The notes below the pieces were generated by a model that was given only the letters and a program-made list of their open reading frames with translations, was not told where the DNA came from and did not search any database. A stretch of DNA of 64,000 nt from Sphingomonas sp. SORGH_AS_0950 (lineage in GTDB: Bacteria; Pseudomonadota; Alphaproteobacteria; Sphingomonadales; Sphingomonadaceae), in the NCBI RefSeq assembly GCF_030818415.1, contig NZ_JAUTAE010000001.1:746501-810500 (forward strand), written 5' to 3'. Both the position numbers and the translations under genes were made by a program. This document shows, piece by piece, positions 1-7,671 of the stretch; the stretch's first letter is position 1, and every line of letters begins with the position of its first letter.

Positions 1-517
1 TGCAAAGGGTTACGGCACGCTCTTCGGCACTGGCATCCTTGAACTCGACCATGCGGTCGATGCGTCCGTCGGCATCGGCGATCACCCGGCCATAGGCGGC
101 GGGGTCGGCGGGTCGGAAGCCGAGCACCACCGCCGCAGGACTGTCCGCCTCGGCCAGCCGATCGATCATCCGGCGCATCGTCGCGGTCTCGACCAGCGGC
201 ACGTCGCCATACAGGATCAGCACATCGCCCATAAAGCCCGACAGCGCGTCGCGCGCCTGCGCCACCGCATGCGCCGTACCGAGCTGCTCGGCCTGAAGCG
301 CGGTACGCACGCCCAGCGGCGTCACGGCCGCCTCGACCTGCTCGCGCCCGGCGCCCGTCACCACGACCATGCGTTCGGGCGAGAGCGCCCCGACGCTGTC
401 GATCAGGTGGAGCAGCATCGGCCGCCCGGCGATCGGGTGAAGGACCTTGTGCAGGTCGGACTTCATGCGGGTGCCCTTGCCCGCGGCAAGGATGATGGCG
501 GCGACTGGTCTCGTCAT
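1..517 (-). CDS. glmU: GlmU N-terminal part (UDP-GlcNAc pyrophosphorylase), cut by window edge
   Basis: The first 172 codons of a minus-strand gene run off the left edge. The protein starts MTRPVAAIILAAGKGTRMKS, the nucleotide-binding signature of the GlmU uridyltransferase domain, followed by HKVLHPIAGRPM and, near residue 100, LYGDVPLV, which fits the metal-binding Asp of this fold. GlmU makes UDP-N-acetylglucosamine for peptidoglycan and lipid A precursors in the cytoplasm. The C-terminal acetyltransferase half is outside the window. It is divergent from the phosphatase gene at 581, with 63 bp between the starts; this glmU/gph pairing is common in sphingomonads. Identification of the N-terminal domain is secure; that the full bifunctional protein follows is inferred. 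Confidence 0.93.
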   Translation of the reverse strand, partial: MTRPVAAIILAAGKGTRMKSDLHKVLHPIAGRPMLLHLIDSVGALSPERMVVVTGAGREQVEAAVTPLGVRTALQAEQLGTAHAVAQARDALSGFMGDVLILYGDVPLVETATMRRMIDRLAEADSPAAVVLGFRPADPAAYGRVIADADGRIDRMVEFKDASAEERAVTLC

Positions 518-580
518 GATGGTTGCGCCTGCCATGGATTTCTTGCCAAAGCCATACCGAGACTTGGCGCAGGATGGCTC

Positions 581-1273
581 ATGGACGCGAATTCACCCGA
601 CCGTTTTCCTTTTTCCATCGTGGGCTTCGATCTGGACGGCACCTTGCTCGACACCAGCGGCGACCTGGCGGCGGCGGTCAATCATGCGCTGGCCTCGATC
701 GGGCGTCCGGCCCTCGATGTCGAGGCGGTGAAGCCGATGATCGGCGGGGGTGCGCGGCGGATGCTGGAACATGGGCTGGCGGCGACCGGGGGATGCGATA
801 ACGAGACGCTGGATGTTCTGCACCAGCGGCTGCTGGACCATTATGAGGCGCATCTGGCGGATCATACATGCCCCTTTCCGGGCACGCTGGCGGCGCTCGA
901 CGAGCTGGCACTGCGCGGCGTCCGGCTGGGCGTCATGACCAACAAGCTGGAACGCTTCGCACGGGCGATCCTGGACGGGCTGGGGCTGACCGACCGGTTC
1001 GATGCGATCATCGGTGGCGACACGATGGGCGTCGCCAAGCCCTCGCCGGTGCCGATCCAGGCGCTCGTCGCCCGGTGCGGCGGCGGGGCGGCGGCCTTTG
1101 TCGGCGATTCGATCTTCGACGTGCAGGCCGCCAAGGCCGCCGGCCTGCCGGTGATCGCCTGTTCCTTCGGCTTCCTGAGCCAGCCGGTCGAGACGCTGGG
1201 CGCCGATGCGATCATCGACGGCTATGACGACCTCATCCCGACGCTGGAGCGGCTCGCGCCTTCCGCCCCTTGA
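581..1273 (+). CDS. gph: HAD-family phosphoglycolate phosphatase
   Basis: A 230-residue HAD hydrolase. Motif I is FDLDGTLLDTS close to the N terminus, motif II is GVMTNK, and motif III/IV includes VAKPSP and FVGDSIFDVQAAK. The cap insert is helical as in Gph. It probably hydrolyses 2-phosphoglycolate or a related phosphoester in the cytoplasm. The ATG at 581 is chosen because the HAD motif starts about 15 residues later and an AGGA sits seven bases upstream; in-frame upstream codons cover the divergent promoter region. Its 3' end overlaps the convergent nucleotidyltransferase gene by 41 bp. Substrate within the HAD family cannot be fixed from sequence alone. Confidence 0.85.
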   Translation: MDANSPDRFPFSIVGFDLDGTLLDTSGDLAAAVNHALASIGRPALDVEAVKPMIGGGARRMLEHGLAATGGCDNETLDVLHQRLLDHYEAHLADHTCPFPGTLAALDELALRGVRLGVMTNKLERFARAILDGLGLTDRFDAIIGGDTMGVAKPSPVPIQALVARCGGGAAAFVGDSIFDVQAAKAAGLPVIACSFGFLSQPVETLGADAIIDGYDDLIPTLERLAPSAP

Positions 1274-2261
1274 TCCACAGGTGCCGCAGGAGGAGCGGCA
1301 GGGGCATCCGGATCAGGTGCGAACGCAGATAGAAGGCCAGGCGGGTCAGGGGATGCCGCCCGCCTCCCCAGCCGTCACGCGCCAGGATGCGGCGGCGATA
1401 GAGACGGTCGGCCAGCGTCAGCGCCTGCCATTGCGGCGGCACGGGCGTGCCGAACAGCACATGGCTCAACCGCATCGCGCGGGCGACGGCTCGGTCCAGC
1501 CCATGATGGCGGGCCCGCTCGGCCAGCCCCTCGCAGCCCCCTTCGCCGACCAGCGCGTGGATATCCCAGAGATTGCGCAGCCCGCCCGTCAGGTCGCCAT
1601 CGGCGAACAGATGCGCGGCGCCATGGACGATCATGTCGAGGTGCGACAACACGGCCAGCCCATGGGCCAGCGGCACCGCCCCCGCGATCAGCCCGGCCGC
1701 GTCGGGATTGGGTCGCGCGGTCGGGGGCAGGATGGTGTGATGCACGTCGAGCATCCGGTCGCGGTCGCGATGGATCAGCGGCGGCAGTTCGTGCATCCAT
1801 CGCCGATAGTAAAGATCGTCATAGGGGTCGGGCTTGACCCACTCCCATCCCGCCTCGATCAGCCAGGCCTCGGCCCGGTCCAGATCGGTCTGGGGCAGCA
1901 ATATGTCGCAATCGCCGATCGATCGCCCACACCCCGCCGCCAGCCCCGCCGCCACGAAGGCCGTTCCCTTCAGCAGGATGACCGGACGACCCAGCGGGGC
2001 CAGCGCATGGGCGACGCGGTTCGCCTCCCACAGCGCCGCACGCCGTCCCTCCTCCGCCGCGGCTTTCGCATCGGCCAAGCACAGGGCGACGCGCGGCGGC
2101 AGGTCCAATCCGTCCAGCCGATAGGCCAGCGTGCCGATCAGCAGCTCGGCCCGCGCGACGGTCAGCACCGCCGTCCAGTCACTGGCCGTCAGTTGCCGTG
2201 CGCATCCCGGCTCGCGCAGCAGGGCGATCAGCCGCTCGACGGGGGTCAGAGCGGGGGTCAT
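1233..2261 (-). CDS. Nucleotidyltransferase family protein (NTP_transf_5 type)
   Basis: 342 residues. A nucleotidyltransferase core is visible: ILLKGTAF near residue 96, then CGRSIGDCDILLP with the metal-binding D117-x-D119 pair. A conserved WMHELPPLIHRDRDRMLDVHH segment (read in two pieces, WMHELPPL and LDVHH) and the helical C-terminal half match the PF14907-type family. The ATG overlaps the stop of the upstream HprK-like kinase gene (ATGA at 2258-2261), so the two are translationally coupled. Family members occur beside HprK-like kinases in this four-gene cassette and in some lasso-peptide clusters (for example paeninodin-like), where they are thought to act on a phosphorylated peptide. 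The substrate here is unknown; I infer a role as last step in the cassette. Confidence 0.8.
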   Translation of the reverse strand: MTPALTPVERLIALLREPGCARQLTASDWTAVLTVARAELLIGTLAYRLDGLDLPPRVALCLADAKAAAEEGRRAALWEANRVAHALAPLGRPVILLKGTAFVAAGLAAGCGRSIGDCDILLPQTDLDRAEAWLIEAGWEWVKPDPYDDLYYRRWMHELPPLIHRDRDRMLDVHHTILPPTARPNPDAAGLIAGAVPLAHGLAVLSHLDMIVHGAAHLFADGDLTGGLRNLWDIHALVGEGGCEGLAERARHHGLDRAVARAMRLSHVLFGTPVPPQWQALTLADRLYRRRILARDGWGGGRHPLTRLAFYLRSHLIRMPLPLLLRHLWIKGRKARAAPASG

Positions 2262-3103
2262 AGCGCGGCCCATAGCGCTTCCACGGCGGCGATCCCCGCT
2301 TCGCCATCGGGATAATCGACGGCGACCGCCGGAACCTCGGCGCGCAGACGGGTCAGGGCGCGGAACCCCGGCTCGCCCATCGCGACATAATTGGTCGACG
2401 CCTGGGTCAGCCGCACGAAACATTCGGCCGGGGGCAGCGGGCGGATCGCCGACGGGAATCCGAAACGGGGAAACAGCAACAGGGCGGGCCGCGCGGGTTC
2501 GTCCATCGCGGCGATGGCGGCGCGGTCGGGCGCGACATGGCGGATGTCGCCCTTGGGCGTTCCCGACAGCAGAGGTCCTGTGACCCGGCCTGCCGGAATG
2601 GCCGCCAGACTCTCATTTTTCAGGCTGACCGGGCGGGGGAAGGGAAAGGCGAGCCCCGATGCGGGATCGATCAGCGCAAACTCGTCGCCCATGAACCGCC
2701 AGCCCCGCTCGGCAAGGAGCAGCGCCAGCGTCGATTTGCCCGCGCCGGAGATGCCGCTCATCACAATGGCCTTGTCACCGCGCGCCACGACCGAGGCATG
2801 GAGCAGCACATGCCGTCGATGCCCCAGCGCCATTTGCAGGTTCATGCCCAGTTCGGCCGCCAGCAGCCCCTGGGCCAGCGGCAGCGGCGCCGCCTCCGGC
2901 AAGCGGTAATCGCCGCCGATATGGATGGAGGGGCGAAGCCATCGCCGCCAAGGCTGCCCCGCCTCCAGTCGGACGCTGAAATCGGCGAATTCGGCACGCG
3001 GATAATCGCGGTACAGCGCTTCGACCGCCGCGATCGGCCCTCGCCAGTCGGAGCCGATGCGAAAGCCGACCGGCCCGACGCGCAGGGTCGTCCGATACCT
3101 CAT
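2258..3103 (-). CDS. HprK-related kinase A
   Basis: 281 residues, resembling the C-terminal domain of HPr kinase/phosphorylase. The Walker A motif GISGAGKS lies at residues 117-124 within VVARGDKAIVMSGISGAGKS. A D140-E141 pair in FMGDEFAL takes the place of the catalytic Asp pair of HprK. The N-terminal 100 residues replace the HprK regulatory domain. The window shows no PTS proteins or HPr, so canonical HPr phosphorylation is unlikely to be its task. It overlaps the PqqD-like gene upstream and the nucleotidyltransferase gene downstream by ATGA junctions, so the three products are probably made in step. Known relatives phosphorylate a C-terminal serine of lasso precursor peptides; here the acceptor is unknown. 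Confidence 0.85.
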   Translation of the reverse strand: MRYRTTLRVGPVGFRIGSDWRGPIAAVEALYRDYPRAEFADFSVRLEAGQPWRRWLRPSIHIGGDYRLPEAAPLPLAQGLLAAELGMNLQMALGHRRHVLLHASVVARGDKAIVMSGISGAGKSTLALLLAERGWRFMGDEFALIDPASGLAFPFPRPVSLKNESLAAIPAGRVTGPLLSGTPKGDIRHVAPDRAAIAAMDEPARPALLLFPRFGFPSAIRPLPPAECFVRLTQASTNYVAMGEPGFRALTRLRAEVPAVAVDYPDGEAGIAAVEALWAAL

Positions 3104-3381
3104 ACCCGCTCGACCAGCCCCGCCGCCTCCAGCTCGGCCAGCCGGGCCAGCAGCATCGCCTCCGCATCGCCCGGATTGCCCAGATCGAAGTCCCGCGACA
3201 GCCGGGCCAGCAGCGCCCCGGCGTCCAGCGGCGCATCCGCCAGCGCGCGCAGGATTTGCGGCGCGGGTTCGGTCAGCAAATGGGTGATGCCCGACGGCCG
3301 GTGGAAGACGGCGGTGAACATGTCCAGCGGCTCGACCAGCAACAGCTCCGCCCCCGCCGCGCGGTAGCGCGGAGCGGCCAT
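3100..3381 (-). CDS. PqqD-like peptide chaperone of the HPr-rel-A system
   Basis: A 93-residue protein whose pattern (VFHRPSGITHLLTEPAPQIL, then ALADAP and LARLAELEAAGLVERV at the C terminus) fits the small winged-helix PqqD/RiPP-recognition-element fold. Such proteins bind a leader or precursor peptide and present it to a modifying enzyme. It starts three bases after the stop of the secreted-protein gene upstream and its stop overlaps the start of the HprK-related kinase. That order, chaperone then kinase then nucleotidyltransferase, is the hallmark of the so-called HPr-rel-A arrangement. Peptide binding is inferred from fold and context only. Confidence 0.8.
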   Translation of the reverse strand: MAAPRYRAAGAELLLVEPLDMFTAVFHRPSGITHLLTEPAPQILRALADAPLDAGALLARLSRDFDLGNPGDAEAMLLARLAELEAAGLVERV

Positions 3382-3384
3382 GGG

Positions 3385-3828
3385 TCAGCCGCCCGGCATC
3401 TGGAGCGAGGCATAGCAGGTGAAGCCGCCCTGCCCCCGCTGCAACCGGCGGATATAGTTGAGATAGGCCCGGTTGCTGAGGGAGTTGGAATTGGGGAGTT
3501 GGCCACCCTGCAGGGCGCGCTTCACTTCCTCGCCGGTATAGGGCCGGCTGGGGGGAGCAAATGAGCCCTGCGTGCGCGCCGGCACGGTAGATCCGTCACG
3601 CGCGATATAGCTGCCCGCGCGCCCCGGATCGGGAACGGGGATCTGGCAGTTCAGCACCGAGCCCGTCGTCTGCGCCAGCGCGGGGCGGATCGCGACCACC
3701 GTGCTCGCCCCGATCGCCCCCAGCATCAGCGCGCGGCGGCTGGATGTGGCGGCACGCGACGGCTCGGGGCCGTCATCGTCGGTCCGGTGGGGCTGGGGCG
3801 TCTCGTCCATGTGAAGCGGATGTCCCAT
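3385..3828 (-). CDS. Tat-type secreted protein, possible substrate of the kinase cassette
   Basis: 147 residues from the ATG at 3828; an ATG six codons later (3810) is possible and neither has a strong ribosome binding site. The N terminus is polar with a twin-arginine stretch (SSRRALMLGAIGAS) and a hydrophobic run ending ALAQ, a signal-peptidase I site. The mature part of about 95 residues holds two cysteines (VLNCQIP and FTCYASL), a conserved-looking YLNYIRRLQRGQGG segment, and ends MPGG. I do not recognise a family. It lies first in the cassette, three bases before the PqqD-like gene, so it is the natural candidate for the modified protein. Tat export of a pre-modified, folded protein would fit cytoplasmic modification, but this is inference. 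Confidence 0.7.
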   Translation of the reverse strand: MGHPLHMDETPQPHRTDDDGPEPSRAATSSRRALMLGAIGASTVVAIRPALAQTTGSVLNCQIPVPDPGRAGSYIARDGSTVPARTQGSFAPPSRPYTGEEVKRALQGGQLPNSNSLSNRAYLNYIRRLQRGQGGFTCYASLQMPGG

Positions 3829-3889
3829 ATTCGCGCTTTCGCGACAAGCACCTGTGCGATCCCGCCTGCCCCGCATCGGGAGAGGGCGG

Positions 3890-5179
3890 ATGTTGCGGGA
3901 AGACAGGGCGAGCCGCGCCCGCTACATCGGCGACATCATGGGATTCGGCATTCGCACCTTGTGGGGCATCGTGGTGGCGGTGGTCGCTGCGGTCGTGGTG
4001 TTCCTGACCGCCGGGCCGGGGCCCGCGATCATCACGCTGGTCGGCGGGATCGCCGCCGCGCTGGTCGCGAGCGAGGGCGAGGCGGCCGACGCGGAGGAGG
4101 ACGATGCGCAGGTCGAGGACGGCGATACGCTGTCCCCCCTGCTGACCGAGGCGCTGGACGCGATCGTCGAGCCGGTGCTGCTGATCGAACGCGGCCGGGT
4201 TACGCTGGCCAACCGCGCCGCCCGCACGCTGCTGGGCGCGCATATCGTCGGTGAGGATGCGCGGATCGCCATCCGCCATCCCGCCGCCGCCGAACGGTTG
4301 ATGGCTCCGGGTGCGACCGCCCCCGACCATCCCATTTCGCTCGTCGGGCTCGGCTCGCTCGACCATCGCTGGGAGATGCGGCTCGCCGACACCAGCGGTG
4401 GGCAGCGGATCGTCCATCTGATCGACCAGACCGCGCACGACGCCGCCGAGCGGATGCGCGTCGATTTCGTCGCCAATGCCAGCCACGAACTGCGCACCCC
4501 CCTCGCCTCGATCCTGGGGTTCATCGAGACGCTGGGCGACGAGGCGGGCGAGGATGCCGAGATCCGCGCGCGGTTCCTGAAGGTGATGTTCGACGAGGCA
4601 CGCCGGATGCAGCGGCTGGTCGAGGACCTCATCTCGCTCAGCCGGATCGAGGCGGACAAATATCGCCAGCCCGCCCAGCCGGTCGCCATGGCCGACCTGG
4701 TCCAGCATGTCTGGGACGAGTTCCTCGACTCCGGCTCGCCGCGGGCCGAGGACATCGGCTGCGACGTGGCCGAGGGGTTGCCGCCGATCGCGGGCGACCG
4801 CGCGCAATTGTCGCAGATGCTCCACAATCTGATCGGCAATGCAATGAAATATGGACGCGCCGAAACCCCGGTGCGCGTCACGCTGGACCGCGACGGGCCC
4901 ATGCTGCGCCTGACGGTGGCGGACCGGGGCGAGGGCATCGCGCCGGGGCATATCCCCCGCCTGACCGAGCGTTTCTACCGCGTCGATTCGGGGCGGAGCC
5001 GCAGCGTCGGCGGCACCGGACTGGGGCTCGCGATCGTCAAGCATATCGTCGAGCGGCATCGCGGACGGCTGGATATCGCCAGCGAGGTCGGGGTGGGAAC
5101 GACCGTCACCGTCCGCCTGCCCCCGATAAAATCCAGCGAGAAACCCGTTTCCGAGGGCGCTGTCACAAAACCGCAATAG
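3890..5179 (+). CDS. phoR: Phosphate-regulon sensor histidine kinase PhoR
   Basis: 429 residues from the ATG at 3890, chosen because GGGAG lies seven bases upstream; the ATG at 3938 (413 residues) is the alternative. Two hydrophobic stretches follow (VVAVVAAVVVFLTAG and ITLVGGIAAALVA), then an acidic linker, a PAS-like region around LLTEALDAIVEPVLLIE, the phosphoacceptor box FVANASHELRTPLASI, and the ATPase motifs (NLIGNAMKYG, DRGEGI, GGTGLGLAIVKHI). It autophosphorylates under phosphate limitation and transfers to PhoB. It heads the phoR-pstSCAB-phoU-phoB run. The end of its coding sequence contains the first half of a Pho box for pstS. Confidence 0.93.
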   Translation: MLREDRASRARYIGDIMGFGIRTLWGIVVAVVAAVVVFLTAGPGPAIITLVGGIAAALVASEGEAADAEEDDAQVEDGDTLSPLLTEALDAIVEPVLLIERGRVTLANRAARTLLGAHIVGEDARIAIRHPAAAERLMAPGATAPDHPISLVGLGSLDHRWEMRLADTSGGQRIVHLIDQTAHDAAERMRVDFVANASHELRTPLASILGFIETLGDEAGEDAEIRARFLKVMFDEARRMQRLVEDLISLSRIEADKYRQPAQPVAMADLVQHVWDEFLDSGSPRAEDIGCDVAEGLPPIAGDRAQLSQMLHNLIGNAMKYGRAETPVRVTLDRDGPMLRLTVADRGEGIAPGHIPRLTERFYRVDSGRSRSVGGTGLGLAIVKHIVERHRGRLDIASEVGVGTTVTVRLPPIKSSEKPVSEGAVTKPQ

Positions 5180-5192
5180 AAATGTCACACGG
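5160..5192 (+). promoter_or_regulatory. Pho box of three 11-bp units upstream of pstS
   Basis: Three consecutive 11-bp units can be read: CTGTCACAAAA, CCGCAATAGAA and ATGTCACACGG. Units one and three carry the TGTCA core seen in PhoB half-sites, spaced exactly 22 bp, and the A-rich 4-bp spacers fit. The middle unit is degenerate. The site spans the phoR stop codon (5177-5179) and ends 56 bp before the pstS start, the right place for PhoB activation of pstS by autoregulation of the whole set. Binding is inferred. Confidence 0.75.
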
Positions 5193-5248
5193 AGGTCCGG
5201 TGGGCGTGGCAGCGCCGGTCCACACCCGTTCCGGTGTGCTCAAGGATC

Positions 5249-6298
5249 ATGATGCGCCTGCCCTGCCTTCTCGCCGCGATCGTCGCGCTGGCGGCCTGTC
5301 ACGATCAGGCCAATGGCGGCGGCGCGGGCGTGCGGGATCAGATCACGGCGGTCGGCTCCTCCACCGTCTATCCCTTCACGACCATCATCGCCGAGCGTTT
5401 CGTCACCGCCGATCCCGATGCCAAGGCGCCGGTGATCGAGTCGACGGGCACGGGCGCGGGCATGAAGCTGTTCTGCGCCGGGATCGGCGCGGCTCATCCC
5501 GATATCGAAAACGCCTCGCGCCGGATGAAGGCCGCCGAATATCGCGATTGCGCCGCGCATGGTGCGGCCGCGCTGCTGGAGATTCCGATCGGGATCGACG
5601 GCATCGCCTTTGCCGAATCGAAGCGCGGGCCGCGCATGGCGCTGAGCACCGTCGACCTCTACCGGGCGCTCGCGGCGCATCCCGGCGGGCGGCCCAACAC
5701 GGCGCGGACCTGGCATGACGTCAATCCCGCCCTGCCCGCCATTCCGATCCAGGTCTATGGCCCCCCCGCGACCAGCGGCACGCGCGACGCGCTGGCCGAA
5801 CTGATCCTGATGCGCGGATGCGATGCGGTCGAACCGGGCGCGGCGGCGCTGGCGCATCACGATCCCGATGCCCACCGCCTGCTCTGCACCCGCGTCCGTG
5901 ACGACGGCGCCTATATCGATGCGGGCGAGAACGATAATCTGATCGTCCAGAAGCTGCAATCCAACCCCGATGCGCTGGGCGTGTTCGGCTATTCCTATCT
6001 CGAGGAAAACCGCAATACGGTGAACGGGGTGGCGATCGACGGCATCGCCCCCAGCTATGAGGCGATCGCCGCCGACCGTTATCCGGGTTCGCGGCTGCTC
6101 TATCTCTACGTCAAGAAGGCGCATCTCGATGCCATTCCGGGACTGCGCCAGTTCCTGTCGCTCTATGCCGCCAATTGGGGGCGTGGCGGGCCGCTGGTCC
6201 GGCGCGGGCTGATCGCGGCGCCCGCCGGGGTCCAGGCACGCGCGCGGTCCATCATCGCGAACGAGACCGCCCTCGATCCGGCGACCCTGCCGTCATGA
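5249..6298 (+). CDS. pstS: Phosphate-binding lipoprotein PstS
   Basis: 349 residues. A lipoprotein signal (MMRLPCLLAAIVALAAC) places it at the periplasmic face, anchored to a membrane. The body has the PstS phosphate-site motifs VGSSTVYPFT and STGTGAGMK, and PPATSGTRDALAEL further on. It captures inorganic phosphate for the PstCAB transporter. AAGGA sits just before the ATGATG start. The stop overlaps the pstC start by ATGA. Longer than classical PstS at neither end; the domain order is normal for alphaproteobacteria. Confidence 0.93.
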   Translation: MMRLPCLLAAIVALAACHDQANGGGAGVRDQITAVGSSTVYPFTTIIAERFVTADPDAKAPVIESTGTGAGMKLFCAGIGAAHPDIENASRRMKAAEYRDCAAHGAAALLEIPIGIDGIAFAESKRGPRMALSTVDLYRALAAHPGGRPNTARTWHDVNPALPAIPIQVYGPPATSGTRDALAELILMRGCDAVEPGAAALAHHDPDAHRLLCTRVRDDGAYIDAGENDNLIVQKLQSNPDALGVFGYSYLEENRNTVNGVAIDGIAPSYEAIAADRYPGSRLLYLYVKKAHLDAIPGLRQFLSLYAANWGRGGPLVRRGLIAAPAGVQARARSIIANETALDPATLPS

Positions 6299-7671
6299 AC
6301 GGCGTCATCCTTCTGGTCCTGATCGTCGGATTGGGTGTCATCGCCTGGGCGACGACACGCATGCGCGCGCTCGGCTTTCGGCGGCGGACGGGCGGACGGG
6401 TCCGCTCGCTGCCGCATCATCATGGCTGGTATGTCGCGCTGTGGACCGCCGCGCCGCCGCTGATCTTCCTAGCGTTCTGGGCCGCGACCTCGCCCGCGCT
6501 CGTCACCGATATGGTGCTGGGCACGCCCGCCGCCGGACGCTTGCCGCCGCCGGGGTTCGAGCGGGCGGCGATCCTGTCCGAAGCGCGGGCGCTGGCCGCC
6601 GGACAGGCGCACGGGGCCTTCCATACGCTTTCGCGCACCCTGGCCCCCGCTTACGCGACCGCCCAGACGCGCATCGACTGGATCGCGACCGCCATCGTCC
6701 TGCTGCTCGCGCTGGCGGGCGGCGCCTATGCCTATCTGCGGGTCCGACCCGACTTTTCGGCGCGGACGCGGATCGAGCGGGTGGTGCTGGGGCTGCTGCT
6801 CGGCGCCTCGCTCATCGCGATCCTGACGACCGCCGGGATCGTCGCCTCGCTGCTCTACGAGGCCGGGCGCTTCTTTGCGGTGGTGCCCATCACCGACTTC
6901 CTGTTCGGCGCGCATTGGAGCCCGCAGGTCATCGATCCTCGCGATCCGGGCGCGTCGCTGGGCGCGGTGCCGCTGTTCTGGGGGACGTTCTTCATCGGCG
7001 CGGTGATCGCGATGGCGGTGGCCATTCCGTTCGGGCTGATGAGCGCCATCTACCTCACCCAATATGCCCAGCCGCGCGCGCGCCGGATCATGAAGCCGGT
7101 GCTGGAGGTGCTCGCAGGCATCCCGACCGTCGTCTATGGCTATTTCGCCGCGCTGATCGTCGCGCCCGCCGTCCGCCAGTTCGCGGTGTCGATCGGCATC
7201 GAATGGGCATCGTCGGAAAGCGCGCTGGCGGCCGGGCTGGTCATGGGGGTGATGATCATCCCCTTCGTCTCGTCCATGGCCGACGACAGCCTGGCTGCGG
7301 TGCCCGATTCGATGCGCGACGGCAGCCTGGCGATGGGGGCGACCCCGTCCGAGACGATCACCCGCGTCATGCTGCCCGCCGCCCTGCCCGGCGTGGTCGG
7401 CGGCGTCCTGCTGGCGGTCAGCCGCGCGATCGGCGAGACGATGATCGTCGTCATGGCGGCAAGCGGGGTTGCGACCCTGACCGCCAATCCCTTTGCCAGC
7501 ACCACGACCGTCACCCGCCAGATCGTCGACCTGCTGACCGGCGAGGCGGAGTTCGACAGCCCCAAGACGCTCGCCGCCTTCGCGCTGGGGCTGACGCTGT
7601 TCGTCATCACGCTGCTGCTCAACATCATCGCGCTGAGCGTGGTGAAGCGTTACCGGGAAACCTATGAATAG
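6295..7671 (+). CDS. pstC: Phosphate ABC transporter permease PstC
   Basis: 458 residues, longer than enterobacterial PstC because of an N-terminal extension with extra membrane segments (ILLVLIVGLGVIAWA and a second near residue 45), the arrangement usual in sphingomonads. The permease core includes the GTFFIGAVIAMAVAIPFG region and the EAA-type loop ALPGVVGGVLLAVSRAIGET. It forms the inner-membrane channel with PstA and is powered by PstB. Translationally coupled to pstS upstream and overlapping pstA by 8 bp downstream. Confidence 0.92.
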   Translation: MNGVILLVLIVGLGVIAWATTRMRALGFRRRTGGRVRSLPHHHGWYVALWTAAPPLIFLAFWAATSPALVTDMVLGTPAAGRLPPPGFERAAILSEARALAAGQAHGAFHTLSRTLAPAYATAQTRIDWIATAIVLLLALAGGAYAYLRVRPDFSARTRIERVVLGLLLGASLIAILTTAGIVASLLYEAGRFFAVVPITDFLFGAHWSPQVIDPRDPGASLGAVPLFWGTFFIGAVIAMAVAIPFGLMSAIYLTQYAQPRARRIMKPVLEVLAGIPTVVYGYFAALIVAPAVRQFAVSIGIEWASSESALAAGLVMGVMIIPFVSSMADDSLAAVPDSMRDGSLAMGATPSETITRVMLPAALPGVVGGVLLAVSRAIGETMIVVMAASGVATLTANPFASTTTVTRQIVDLLTGEAEFDSPKTLAAFALGLTLFVITLLLNIIALSVVKRYRETYE

